Positions 48,693 through 61,589 of a DNA stretch of 64,000 bases are shown in pieces. The first letter of the stretch is position 1, and the number at the start of each line of letters is the position of its first letter. Location: the NCBI GenBank assembly GCA_051294375.1, contig CM119268.1:2914184-2978183 (forward strand), given 5' to 3'. The translations under genes and the position numbers were made by a program. This DNA comes from Paraspadella gotoi. Taxonomy: Eukaryota; Chaetognatha. The notes beneath the pieces are model-generated. The model was not told the origin of the DNA. It saw only the letters and a list, made by a program, of their open reading frames with translations, and did not search any database.

Positions 48693-50018
48693 CTTCTTCT
48701 CTCTCTCTCCTCTCTCTTCTATTTTTGTTTACATTCTTCTATCGAGTTCAAGATACTGTTTTCAAATCCCGTTCATTCTTGATTGTCCTTTAAAAGGATT
48801 TTTTTATTCGAGTTTATTCTTTATCACTTAAAATATAAAAAAAAACCCTTTTGGAACTGATCCCGGAGTGTTCACTCTGGCGGTCATGATATCGAATTAA
48901 AAAAAATTTTTGACTATTATCTGGGTTTTCTGGGCTAATCTTGCTTTAGCCAACTTCATAGATTAGTTTGATTGAAATCATCTCGTTCTGATCTTGAAAA
49001 AACATCACGAAGTGACCGGAATAAAAACAACAACAATAACAACGTTTCACAAAAAAAAACCTAGTAAAGTAAAGATTGTAGTCAAATTTGACGTTAAAAT
49101 TTCTTTAAAAATAAACCTAAAAAAATGGGGGTTTTTACCCGGTTGGATAATTAGTATATCACCCCGGTTACAGTTGGGTCACCCGTGGATTCCACCCATT
49201 TACAGTTGGGACACCCGCCGACGCTTTCCGTGTTTCAGTTTGGAGAAAAAAAATGTTTCTGTTGATTTTTCGTGTTTACGATCGTCGAGTGAAAGAATGA
49301 GCGACGGGGGATGAGAGACGAGGACGATGATGACAACGGAGACGATGATGACAAAATGACAGTGCTGACAACTATGATGAAGATGACAGCAGAGATGATG
49401 GTGACAAAACAAGAGTGATGACTTCAAAGGTGAGGATGACAACGGAGATGATGATGACAAAATGACAGTTCTGACATCAAAGATGATGATGACAAAACAA
49501 GAGTCATGACATCAAAGAAGATGACAATGGAGATGATGATGACAAAACAAGAGTGATGACATCAAAGATGAAATTGACGATGATTATGAGTTGAGTACAG
49601 TTGGTGCAGTCGGTAGATACAACCAATAAAAAAAATATCTCGAAAATCGACAAATACTTTGCCTCCAGACTTTGAACAGACTTTTAAGAATTTCAAGGAA
49701 AACCAAAATGGTTTATAATATACTACGTACGTTAGGTTTGTAAAATTTACTAATGTACTAGTTAGTTAGCATAACATTTCATAACATCGACGACTGGATT
49801 GCCAACAAAGACGACGACGACGACGACGACGACGTCAAAGGGTTTTATTTTCCCGTAAACCAAACCTTTTTACGAGGATTTTGTGGCCGGAAGGGTTTTC
49901 GAAGCTTTCGTCGTCGTCGTCGTCGTCGTCGTCGTAGTCGTCGTCGTCGTCGCCAATTGATTTGGTTAAGAGTCCAACGAATGAGAAAAATGATCAAATT
50001 CGAAAATTGATGAATCGA

Positions 50019-50019
<1 letters not shown>

Positions 50020-50114
<95 letters not shown>
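50020..50114 (+). repeat. (AAAG)n passing into (AAGC)n
   Basis: A perfect AAAG tract switches at about 50071 to a perfect AAGC tract. The two differ by one base per unit. Confidence 0.95.
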
Positions 50115-50184
50115 CATAGAATGTACAATTGTACATAAGATAAAAAATTATAAAGAAATATAAATAAGATTAATAAAGCAAATC

Positions 50185-50460
50185 GAAACCGACCGACGGA
50201 CCGACCGACGTGACGCCGACCGACCGACCGACGGACCGACCGACGGACCGACCGACGCGACCGACGACCGACCGACCGACCGACACCGACCGACCGACCG
50301 ACCGACCGACCGACAACCGACCGACCAACTCCGACCGACCGACGACGACCGACCGACCCGACCGACCGACCGACCGACCGACCGACCGACCGACCGACCG
50401 ACCGACCGACCGACCGACGACCGACCGACCGACCGACCGACCGACCGGACCGACCACGAC
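50185..50460 (+). repeat. (ACCG)n tract of about 275 bp
   Basis: Nearly all CGAC/ACCG tetranucleotide with occasional base losses. Open frames over it (TDRP repeats) are artefacts. It lies 40 bp downstream of the nested gene's last donor or stop. Confidence 0.9.
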
Positions 50461-50499
50461 GGCCACCGCAGACAGACACCAATAAATCCCTCTCGTTAC

Positions 50500-52884
50500 C
50501 TCGATCGATTCTCAACTTGTTTCGCCGGCGTCCAAATTCCCGTCGCCGCAACTTTTGCCCAAGTGGCGCCGCCACGTCCTTCGACCGCGGCGCTCATTCC
50601 GGCGTCGGGAGGATCGACCGGCGCTGTTTTTACTTCTGCGTCGAGGGCGTCGGCGTCTCTCTGGAAGTTCTCTTTGTCAGCGACATTGTTGGTTCCGTCT
50701 ACTGCTCCGGCGCCACTAGCGGCGTCGTCGTTCGTCGTAGCTTTGACTTCAGATTCGATTCCCTTTTGTTTTTCCTCTTTGACGCCATCTTGTTTCGTTA
50801 TTACGACGCCATCTTGTTTCGTTATTGCGACGCCATCTTGTTTCGTCTTCGCTGCGACTTCTTTAACGACGGCATCTTCTTCCTTGGCCACGCCCACTTG
50901 TTTATCCTCGTCGGCGTTTTTCGCGTCGTGAGAGACTTTCGACGACGACGACGACGACGATGAAGACGACGACCACGACGTCGTCGCCTTAACTCTTGGC
51001 GAAATACCGGCTCCGGTTCTGTCCACGCCGCCTTCGCCTCCGCCGCCGCCGCCGCCCACGCCGTCTCCCGCCTCCAAGGGAGACAGAGGAGAAGAGGGTG
51101 AGACCAAGGGAGATGGAGAGGAATTGATGACGATGGGAGAGAGAGAAGATTTGATGGAGGAAGATGGAGAAGTGGTGGGAGAAGAGGAAGAGGAAGGGGA
51201 GGGAAGGTAGAAGTGAGAACGGACGACATGAGGATTGGTCGACGAAGAGCCGCTGCTGCCGCTGCTAACGCTGCTACGGCCGCTGTTGCCGCCGCGCCCG
51301 TTGCAGTTCGGATCGGCGCCGTCGACGCGGGAGTTGAGCAGCGGCGAGGCGCGGGGAGACCGCGCCGCCTGCGGAGGAAAACGCGACGGAGCAGCGAGGA
51401 GAATCTTGTGCTGCTGCGGGGCCGGAGAATCGGCGGACGACGCCGAATGGCGAGGCGTCGGGTGAGTCATCGCGTGAGTCATCGGGTGAGGCTTCGGGTG
51501 AATCTCGGTTGACTCGTTCGGATCCGCGGAATCGTTGAGTAAATCTTGTTATTTTTGAGAAAAAAGAATTGAAAGAATTTATATCCTTCGTTTTAATCTT
51601 TTTTTAATGGTTATTTTTCTTTAAAATTTTATTTATTTTAAAAGTTGTTTTTTTTCTTTTTCGAATAAACTTTACAGTCGATAAGACAGATAGCACAACG
51701 TTTTTTTAGTTTAATGGTTAAAATGGTTATTTGTAAAAATAAAATTGGTTGACTCTCTCACTTAAATGTCCTATCAAGTTATATTTCATTTTTCAAGCGT
51801 TCAAGTACTGAGAGGCAAGTCAGCGTTGTAAATTATTGTTCAGATTCAATCTAATTTATTTACACTATTTGCAGTTATTAAGTTCAGTTATTTATGCATA
51901 AATTTATATTTTCACGGACTCATATTTTTCTTCATTTAATTAATTTAAATATAGAAAATAAAGAAAATCTAACAAAAAATAGAGAATATTGGTAGCAGAT
52001 ATTAATCAAACTTGGTGATTAAACGAACGATCACTGTGAGTATCATTCGAGGCGAGTGATTAATTTTTCGCTTTCGAATCGATCACTCATCATCACATCG
52101 ACTCGAATCTTGAAATTCTTCACATTTCACTTCGACGTTTCACAATTAATTGTATCTCTGTCGCAGACAACAACAAACATAAATGATTTAAAAGTTTATT
52201 GTTATTTAACCAAAAAGTATCAGACAAAAGGTAATTGTAAATGTCTTAAGCTAAAGTAAAAAGAAAATTCACAGTATGAAAATCTTTTGATATTTTTAAT
52301 TAATTCAGAATTTTAAAAAAAATACACCAAGACTCACCCGGGGTCGATTTGGACAAATTGTTGTCTTTGTCTTTGAGACAAAGAGTCGGCGATTGAGAAT
52401 TCCAAATATGTACTTTCTCTTCTCCCCCTCCTCCTCCTCTTCTCCCTTCTCCTTCCCTCTCTCCCCCTCCCTCCCTCCCTCTCTCCCTCTCTCCTTCCAA
52501 CCCGTTCACCGCCGCGCCGAAGCGAACGCCGCCGACGGGCAGCGACGCGCGGACGCCGCGCGCTCCGCGTGGCAGCGTAGCGTAAGGATTGGCATCGTCT
52601 AAGGCGTCGGCGGCAGCGCCAGCCGATCCCGGCCTCAGGCCGCGGCGTTCGAACGGCGCAGTGGACGGCAGCGGCGGAAACTCCGCCTCCGTTTTGTCCT
52701 GGAACAGATGAGAGAATCGCGCGACTTTCCCGCTCATTCCTGCAAATTCGGCGCCACCGTTTACGCCGTTGACGCCTGGGGTGGGCGTGGCGCTAGCGGC
52801 GCCCTCGACGGCGTCGGGCATCGAGGGACGCCGGGCGTTTTTGAGTCGGTTGCGGACGACGACGAATTCGGGAAGATCGGACAT
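50500..52884 (-). CDS. Uncharacterised Ser/Ala/Gly-rich protein, two exons inside the Enabled intron
   Basis: Exons 52338-52884 (ATG, donor CCGG|GTGAGT, phase 1) and 50500-51544 (acceptor AACAAG, phase match G|AT = Asp) give about 530 residues. The second exon either stops at TAA (50496-50498) after VENRSR or uses the donor GAG|GTAACG in phase 2. Visible parts: N-terminal MSDLPEFVVVRNRLKNARR; EFPPLP near residue 68, like an EVH1 ligand (FPPPP); ARFSHLFQDK; long Ser/Pro stretches (SPSSSSSPTTSPSSS), poly-Gly, poly-Ser; three 8-residue repeats TKQDGV(V/A)I; C-terminal TWAKVAATGIWTPAKQ. I do not recognise the family. It shares strand with Enabled, and its exit phase fits the Enabled exon at 44559, so it may be an alternative 5' end of ena rather than a separate gene. 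Confidence 0.6.
50781..50852 (-). repeat. Three 24-bp coding repeats (TKQDGV)
   Basis: GACGCCATCTTGTTTCGTTA recurs at 50781, 50805 and 50829. The period is 24 bp, eight codons, so the reading frame is kept. Confidence 0.85.
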
Positions 52885-53261
52885 GATTGGATGGAGGATC
52901 GGATTGAAGAATGTTGAGATGGTTGGAGACGAGAATAATGGAAGATTGGGTTTTGTGATTTTTTTTAAAAATCGGATCTTGGTTGATCTCGACCAGTTGT
53001 GGTGTTTTTTTATTTTGGGACAAAGCGGTTACGATGTTAAGAATAGTCGTTTCCAGTCAAAAAACCGTCTTGTTTCATTCGTTTTGTTTGTTTTTTAAAA
53101 AAATTGTTTCGTAATATTTCTCCCAATTAGCTGGAATCTCACCAAAAAAAAATTAAGATATAAAATTAATTTTTTTAGACATTTTTTTTAAGAATCGGAA
53201 AGTTTCGTGCGCCAGGCGACCGACTCACGGATTGTGAAAATTGAAAGAATATTTGAGGTTT

Positions 53262-53341
<80 letters not shown>

Positions 53342-54215
53342 TTAGAGAAATAGAAGAAAAATTTAAATATTCAAATTTTTTTTAATCGCTCTTTCTCGTG
53401 ACGCCACGAAATATTTTGGAAAACAAAAGACTTTTATTCGTTTTTAAAAATAAATTGGCGGTGAGTATTTGAATTATGGGGGAATAAATCTATTTCTAGA
53501 GAAAACGCGGGTTTATTTAATTAATTAATTACTTTTTTTTAGTTTTTCGAGGGACGAAGACAAAAGGTTAAAATCGCCTCGTGCTGCGGATTTTGAAAGG
53601 AAAAGAATCGTTATCGATTTGAGAAGGCGACACACGGAATTTATGTAAGCGCTTTTGTGTTCTTCATTAGTCTCTCTGTTGTAAGCGAAACTACTCATAA
53701 AGCAGAATAACCTGTGGTTCATTTTAAATGAGATTGAGTTCTTTAATCTCATTTACATATTGTAACAGTTTAGATTATTTTTCGTATCTTTTCCAATCGG
53801 TTTGCTTAGAAGTTTTATTTTACTTTGTTATCACTACTTATAATCAGGTTGACTAATGAATTTAATTCTGTTTTAAATTTCCAAGTATTAATTTACTTCA
53901 TTTTCTTAATTAATCTTTCCTTATTACATCGGTGTACATAACGAAAAAAAAAAGGAAGCCTCCAGTCGAAATGGGTGAGACTTCTCCCAAGATGATGGAC
54001 GTGTGACGTTTTTACGTGTGTGTTTCCTAAAGTAGAGGATTCAGGGGGAGCATGTCGTCGTCGAGTCGTCGTCGTCGTCGTCGTCGTCTTATTCGATTCG
54101 CGTATGCTTGTGTCGGCACCAGAAAAAAAAAGGATGTCATATAATTGCGGTGACTTGGGAAATTTTCATGCCGAGATCACCGGCGGGGAGATAGAGAGAG
54201 AGAGAGAGAGAGACG

Positions 54216-54257
<42 letters not shown>

Positions 54258-54487
54258 AGAGAGGGAGAAACTGTTTGTTTTTATTTGTTCTTCCTCTGTT
54301 TATTCTCTTCATTTCGGTTCGATATAATTCGTTCTTTCTTTTTTTTTTCGTACTAAGTCAATGTTTTCATATAGAGAGGATTTTTCTCTGATAAGATCCT
54401 GGAAAAGGTGGAGTGGTTCTCAGAAAATAAGCCTCTCTCTCAGAGAAGCATTTTCTGGAAGAAATTAGCAGGAAGCGAAGGTGGGAG

Positions 54488-54518
<31 letters not shown>

Positions 54519-54668
54519 AGAGAGATGAGAGAGAGAGAGAGAGAGAGAGAGAACTATGAAATCAACAAAAAAACAAAGAACTAAGAAAAATAGAACGAAT
54601 AAACATTTAGATAAATAAATGAATAAATAGAAATGTAAAGAAAAGAAAAGAAAAGAAAGAAAAAGAAA

Positions 54669-54704
<36 letters not shown>

Positions 54705-55901
54705 AGAAAGAAAGAAAAAGAAAAAGAAGAAAGACAGACAGACAGAAATGAAAGGAAAGAATAAATTGAGATCGGAGAAAACAGAGCTGAGCTCATGGAA
54801 CGTGAGCTTCTCTGACAAATTTATGTGTCCAAAACAGAACATCTTTGATCTTAATTGTCGGGGCTTCATTAGATCCTCTCCAGAAAGGAAAATCCCAATT
54901 CTACTTTATGAATTTTAATAAGATGAGATGGCATTTAACGGAGAGGAGATGGCATGCGAATATGGAGAGGGCATGTGTTGATATAATATAATAGAAATTG
55001 AAAAAAAATGTCGCCTAAATATTAATTTTTTTTCTTCAACATAAAAAATTAGCGAGAATTCTCTCACGGTTTCCCAGACGGAATTTAAAAACTTACCATA
55101 TAACCACAAAGTTGAAAATCAACAAGAACAAAATGAAAGGGGAAAAAATTATCAAAACTTAATTCATATTAAGTAATAAAATTAATATTTGTCGGTATTT
55201 GTTGTCAGGTGTAGGCTTCGGATTTACCCGATTTCTTTCCGGAAAAAAAAAGTTGCACCGACGGATTTTTAATAATTGTTCAGATTTGTGATTTAGTTAA
55301 ATTGTACTTAAATTCTGACGAAAGCTAACAAAACGACGAGGAAATAGAAAACACCAAACGTCATTCAATTCTCTCGATCTTTTTTTTTCTTCAAAATCTA
55401 CAAACTGTAATCGAGACTCTCCGAGTTTCGCGCCACTTCAAAATTTCAAATCCGAAAAGAAAAAAAAAAGAACAACGCATTACGAACCGAAAAAAAAAAA
55501 TTTAAAAAACAAATCTTGATATTTTTTTTTATCGCGGAATAAAGAGAATTCAAAAAGAAATATTTTATACATTCACGACGGAGAAAAAAAAACCGCATTC
55601 AAAGTTTGAAATGAAAATGAGAAAAAAAAATGAGTAATTTAAATTAACACGTAAGACGTTTTGTGGTCGATTAATTATGAGAGATGACAAAGAGGGAGAG
55701 ACAGGCGTGATGATGAGTAATGTCACAGTGTGAGAGTGAATTATGTCAGTTCGAATGGGTCACTCTCTCTAAAGTCACCGTGGGGATGTCTGATAACACA
55801 GTCGGGTTTAAAAATGTTTCGAGGGAAAAGAGTTAACACATGTTCGAGTCGAATGTGTCTTGAATGCGAGTGAAGAACAAGAGAGAGAGAGAGAGAGAGA
55901 G

Positions 55902-55943
<42 letters not shown>

Positions 55944-55967
55944 GAGAGAGAGAGAAGAGAGAGAGAG

Positions 55968-56007
<40 letters not shown>

Positions 56008-56839
56008 GAAAGAGGAGAGAGAGAGAGAAAGAAGAACAATGGAAAAGATCCATGGATTATATTACCGAAAGAAAGTACGTAATTCGACTGAAAGATTGTG
56101 AAAGACACACAACACAACAAAAACTAAATACTTTTTTGATTTTTATTCTCTCACTCTCTCTCTCTTTTCACCTAGAGAAAAAAAAACTTTCTATTAGACG
56201 AAACTATCAAGACGAATTCTTAGACTTCCTAAAAAAGTTAAGAAAAAAAGAAGTCAGCTCTTTGCACCGTGGGAGCTTATGGTNNNNNNNNNNNNNNNNN
56301 NNNNNNNNTTTTTTTTTCTTCAAAATCTACAAACTGTAATCGAGACTCTCCGAGTTTCGCGCCACTTCAAAATTTCAAATCCGAAAAGAAAAAAAAAGAA
56401 CAACGCATTACGAACCGAAAAAAAAAAAAATTTAAAAAACAAACTTGATATTTTTTTTTATCGCGGAATAAAGAGAATTCAAAAAGAAATATTTTTATAC
56501 ATTCACGACGGAGAAAAAAAAACCGCATTCAAAGTTTGAAATGAAAATGAGAAAAAAAAATGAGTAATTTAAATTAACACGTAAGACGTTTTGTGGTCGA
56601 TTAATTAATGAGAGATGACAAAGAGGAAGAGACAGGCGTGGATGATGAGTAATGTCACAGTGTGAGAGATGAATTATGTCAGTTCGAATGGGTCATCTCT
56701 CTAAAGTCACCGTGGGGATGTCTGATAACACAGTGGGTTTTAAAATGTTTCGAGGGAAAAGAGTTAACACATGTTCGAGTCGAATGTGTCTTGAAATGCG
56801 AGTGAAGAACAAAGGAGAGAGAGAGAGAAGAGAGAGAGA

Positions 56840-56905
<66 letters not shown>

Positions 56906-56924
56906 AGAAAGAGAGAGAGAGAAG

Positions 56925-56970
<46 letters not shown>

Positions 56971-57499
56971 GAGAGAGAGAGAAGGGAGACCAGAGAGGAG
57001 AATCACCGAGAGAGAGAGGAGAAAACGAACAATGGAGAATCCATGGCATTAATATTACCGAAAGAAAGTAGGTAATTTCGACTGAAAGATTGTGAAAGAC
57101 ACACAACAAACAAAAACTAAATACTTTTTTGATTTTTATTCTCTCACTCTCTCTCTCTTTTTCACCTAGAGAAAAAAAAACTTTCTATTGACGAAACTAT
57201 CAAAGACGGAATTCTTAGACTTTCCTAAAAAAGTTAAGAAAAAAAAGTCAGTTTTGCCGTGGGAAACTTTTGTTTTTAAATGCGCCAGAGATTGTCAAAC
57301 GCGCGTTTCTTCCGAATAGATTACTACGCGTAGATCGACTTAACAACCGTTGTATGCTCTGCTATGTTAATTCTTTTTTGCATTGTTCATTTTGCATCCC
57401 AGTAAACCAAAATAAATATAAATATCAACTACGTACTACCATTTCCTTTACCTTACGGAGCTTAAAAAATATTTTATATCTATATATAAATTAACTTAC
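52885..57499 (-). other. Upper part of the large Enabled intron
   Basis: Non-coding as far as I can see: (GA)n at 53262-53337, (GTC)n at 54056-54088, GA tracts at 54191-54263 and 54487-54551, AAAG-type repeats at 54650-54720, and two overlapping contig ends (55380-56283 and 56309-57268) around a 25-N gap. Confidence 0.6.
55380..57268. other. Same about 900-bp segment on both sides of a 25-N gap
   Basis: 55380-56283 and 56309-57268 start with the same run TTTTTCTTCAAAATCTAC and stay parallel through AACAACGCATTACGAACCG and the GA tracts to GTGGGA near the end. The noisy read at 59085-60060 shows this segment once, so the gap (56284-56308) is really an unmerged overlap. Confidence 0.8.
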
Positions 57500-57659
57500 C
57501 CGTAATCCTCTATCGGTCCGTATCCGTTCTGGATTAGTTGAGCGGGTTGTTGTTGTTGTTGTTGTAGCTGTTGTTGTTGTTGTTGTGGTTGAACTGACTG
57601 AGCGTAGGCGTTAGGCGTCGCCATTGATTGAGCTGCGGGCAAGGCCCGATTGGAATAAT
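57500..57659 (-). CDS. ena: Enabled exon, Gln-rich linker
   Basis: Phase 1 in, phase 2 out (TACGG|GTAAGT). It encodes DYSNRALPAAQSMATPNAYA, two poly-Gln runs (6 and 6) split by Leu, then QLIQNGYGPIEDYG. A Q-rich segment between EVH1 and the proline core is typical of insect Enabled. The EVH1-coding exons should lie at higher coordinates on this strand but are not visible in the window. A noisy copy is at 60298-60480. Confidence 0.78.
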
Positions 57660-57941
57660 CTGACCAAGGGGATGACATTAAAGTTTCAATTAGGAAAAAA
57701 AATGATATAAATATTACAATAATAATGCAAGAAATAATGTTAATATTGAATATCCCTCCCCTCGAAATGAAAAAAAAATCGGGAAAAAAATGCGACTTTG
57801 GGGACAAAAAGTCTAAGAATAAAAACATAAAATGTTTTTTATTGCATCAAAGTTGTAGAAGAGGTTTTTTTTATTTTTAATTAAAAAAATATCCAATAAA
57901 ATCAGAAATCTATTTAAAAAGTAGCTTTAATTATTTAACTT

Positions 57942-57942
<1 letters not shown>

Positions 57943-57976
<34 letters not shown>

Positions 57977-58205
57977 GAGAGAGAGAAACTGTTGTTTTTA
58001 TTTGTTCTCTCCTCTGTTTATTCTTCATTTGGTTCATATAATTCGTTCTTCTTTTTTTTTTCGTACTAAGTCAATGTTTTCATATAGAGAAGGATTTTTC
58101 TCTGATAGATCCTGGAAAAAGGTGGAGTGGTCCTCAGAAAAAGCCTCTCTTCAGAAAGCATTTTCTGGAAGATTAGACAGGAAGCGATAGGTGGGAGAGA
58201 AGAGA

Positions 58206-58251
<46 letters not shown>

Positions 58252-59619
58252 AGAGGAGAAACTATGTACAAAAAAACATAAGAACCTAAGAAACAAGAAA
58301 GAATAACATTTAGATAAATAAATGAAATAAATAGAAATGTAAAAGAAAGAAAGAAAGAAAAAAGAAAGAAAGAAAAAGAGAAAGAAAGAAAGAAAGAAGA
58401 AAGAAAGAAAAAGAAAGAAGAAAGAAAGACAGACAGACAGAAATGAAAGAAAGAATAAATTGAGATGGAGAAAACAGAGCTGAGCTCATGGACGTGACTT
58501 CTTCTGAACAAATTTATGTCCAAAACAGAACATCTTTGATCTTATTGTCGGGGCTTCATTAATTCCTCTCCAGAAGAGAAATTCCAAATTCACTTTATGA
58601 ATTTTATAAGGATGAGATGGGCAATTTAACGAGAGGAATGGCATCGAATATGGAGAGGGCATGTGTTGATTATAATATAATAGAAATTGAAAAAAAATGT
58701 CGCCTAAATATTAATTTTTTTTCTTCACAATAAAAAATAGCGAGCAATTCCTCTCAGGTTTCCCCAGACGGAAGTTTAAAACTTACCATAAACCACAAAG
58801 TTGAAAATCAATCAAGAAAACAAAATGAAATGGGGAAAAAATTATCAAAACTTAATTCATATTAAGTAATAAAAATTAGATATTTGGTCGGTATTTGTTG
58901 TCAGGGTGTAGGCTTCTTCGATTTAACCCGATTCTTTCCGGAAAAAAAAAGTTGGCACAAACCGACGGATTTTTAATAATTTTCAGATTTGTGATTTAGT
59001 TAAATTGTAACCTATCTGACGAAAGCTAACAAAACGACGAGGAAATAGAAAACACTAACGTCATTCAATTCTCCCTGATCTTTTTTTTTCTTCAAAATCT
59101 TACAAACTGTAATCGAGAACTCTCCGAGTTTTCGCGCCAGCTTTAAATTCAAATCCGAAAAGAAAAAAAAAGAACAACGCAATTACGATACCGAAAAAAA
59201 AAAATTTAAAAAACAAATCTGATATTTTTTTTATCGCGGAATAAAAGAGAACTCAAAAAAAAGAAATATTTTATACATTCACGACGGAGAAAAAAAAACG
59301 CATTCAAAGTTTGAAATGAAAATGAGAAAAAAAATGAGTAATTTGAAAATTACAACGTAAATACGTTTTGTGGTCGATAATTATGAGAGATGACAAAGAG
59401 GATGGAGACAGGCGTGATGATGATGTAATTGTGCACAGTGTGAGGATAATTATGTCAGTTAGAATGGGTCATCCTCTCTAAAGTCACCGTGGGGATGTCG
59501 TGATAACACAAGTGGGTTTTATAATATGTTTCGAGGGAAAGAGTTAACACATGTTCGAGCTCGAATGTGTTCTTGAATGGAGTGAAGAACAAAGGAGAGA
59601 GAGAGAGAAGAGAGAGAGA

Positions 59620-59685
<66 letters not shown>

Positions 59686-59704
59686 AGAAAGAGAGAGAGA
59701 GAAG

Positions 59705-59749
<45 letters not shown>

Positions 59750-60783
59750 GAGAGAGAGAGACGAGAGGAGACAGATGAGGAGAACACCGAGAGCAGAGAG
59801 GAGAAAACGAACAATGGAAATCCATGGCTCTCAATATTACCGAAAAGAAAGTTAGCGTAATTTCGACTGAAAGATTGTGAGAAGACACACAACAAACAAA
59901 AACTAAATACTTTTTTGCATTTTATTCTCTCCACTCTCTCATCTCTTTTCACCTAGAGAAAAAAAAAGACTTTCTATTGCGACTCATTCAAAGACGGACA
60001 TTCTTAGACTCCATAAAAAGTTAAGGAAAAAAAGTCAGTTGGCCGTGAACTATTTGTTTTTAAATGCCGCCACGAGATTGTCAACGCGCGTCTTTCTTCC
60101 GATAGAGTACTACTGCGTAGATCGACCTTACAAACCGTTGATGCCTCTGCTATGTTCATTTCTTTTTGCATTGTTCATTTTGGCATCCTCAGTTAAACCA
60201 AAATAAATATACAATATCAACACTACGTTACTACCATTTCCTTTACCTTACGGAGGCTTAAAATAATTGTGTTATATCTATATATAAATTACTTACCCCG
60301 TACTCCTCTAATCGCGTTCCGTATCCGTTCTGGATTAGTTTGAGGGGTTGTTGTTGTTGTTGTTGTTGTTTGTAGGTCTTGTTGTACTGTTGTTGTTTTG
60401 TGGTTGAATCTGACTGAGCGTAGGCGTTAGGCGTCGCCATTGGATAGAGCTGGCGGGCATAGGCCCGATTGTGAAATAATCTGACCCAAAAGTAGGATGG
60501 ACATTAAAGTTTGCCTTAGGAAAAAAATGATATCAATATATTACAATACATAATGCAAGAAATAATGTTAATATTGAAATTTATCCCTCAAACCCGTTAC
60601 GAAGATGAAAAAAATTCGGTGAAAAAAATGCGGACTTTGGGGACAAAGTTTAGAATAAAAAACATATAATCGTTTTTATTGCATTCAAGTTGTAAGAAAG
60701 GGTTTTTTTATTTTTAATTAAAAAATAAATCCAATAATATCGAAATCTATTTTAAAAATAGCTTTAATTTATTTAACTTTTTT
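57943..60783 (+). other. Noisy copy of about 54190-57942 (probable assembly duplication)
   Basis: Repeats in order the GA tract, the CTGTTGTTTTTATTTG word, AAAG repeats, the 900-bp segment and the Q-rich Enabled exon, with dense single-base indels. Clean new sequence resumes near 60790. Confidence 0.85.
60298..60480 (-). pseudogene. Frameshifted copy of the Enabled Q-rich exon (artefact)
   Basis: Matches 57500-57659 with added and lost bases (for example around the poly-Gln and at the donor). It belongs to the noisy block and should not be annotated as a paralogue. Confidence 0.8.
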
Positions 60784-61005
60784 TTAAATCTCTTTTTGTT
60801 CTTACAAACGAATCCGGTCGGGCATTCGACAAATCCTTGAAATATTTATTATGTGAATTATTTCAGTCTTCAGCACGGAAAGTCACGCGATGCGTGTCAT
60901 CTTTTTAGCGACCGACGACCCGACCAAACTCCTTTTCAACACAACCGCACAAAAAAAAGTCAAATCACGAAATTTAAAAAAAAAGGAAAAAAAAAGAAAA
61001 AAAAA

Positions 61006-61092
61006 ATGTCCGTAGATCGAAAAAAGAAGAAAGACGAAAAAGAATCGGCCGATGATTTTGGGCGAGACGCACTTGAGGATCTTGATTTCTCA
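61006..61092 (+). CDS. Possible first exon running into a gap
   Basis: ATGTCCGTAGATCG opens a frame MSVDRKKKKDEKESADDFGR then DALEDLDFS that is still open at the 25-N gap (61093-61117). The residue mix is protein-like and not from a simple repeat beyond the Lys run. It is on the plus strand, opposite to Enabled. No splice site or homology is seen, so it may be chance. Confidence 0.3.
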
Positions 61093-61117
61093 NNNNNNNN
61101 NNNNNNNNNNNNNNNNN

Positions 61118-61589
61118 GATGCTCTTTTTTTTAATTTTGGGTAAATTCGACGATCGACGATCCGACGACCGAGAAAATTCTAACGCGTTGAAAGAATAGT
61201 AATGACGTTGTCTCTTGGTTAATGTAATAAAATAGTAAATGTATTTAAGTAAAAAAGTAAAGTTATATTCGTCATCCACTCTCTATCTCCACTAACAAAA
61301 TCTCAAACTCAAAGAGACTCACTCCCTTCCTTTTCATATCGTTCACGCCAACGGGTTTTTTTAAAAAAAAGAAAATAACAACCCATCATTTTAGTGACCC
61401 CACCCAAACATTAGTCATCGTTAGTCGAGTTAAATAAAAAAAAAACAAAGCTTTCTCTTTAATGGATGAATAGATTAAAATAAAAAAAAACATGACAGCA
61501 AAACAAAACAAAAAAAACCAAAAAACAATTAAAAAAAAACACATCGTAACTCAAATCAAGAAACAAAAAAACAAAAGTAAAAAAAGAAC
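61118..61589. other. Non-coding, A-rich
   Basis: Between the 25-N gap and the donor of the next minus-strand exon. A/T-rich with no supported feature. Confidence 0.6.

Noticed and set aside
50185-50485. Protein of TDRP repeats or VGRS repeats
   Set aside because: The frames come from a CCGA tetranucleotide array and have no splice or homology support.
60298-60480. A duplicated Gln-rich Enabled exon
   Set aside because: It lies inside a noisy copy of 54190-57942 and is frameshifted.
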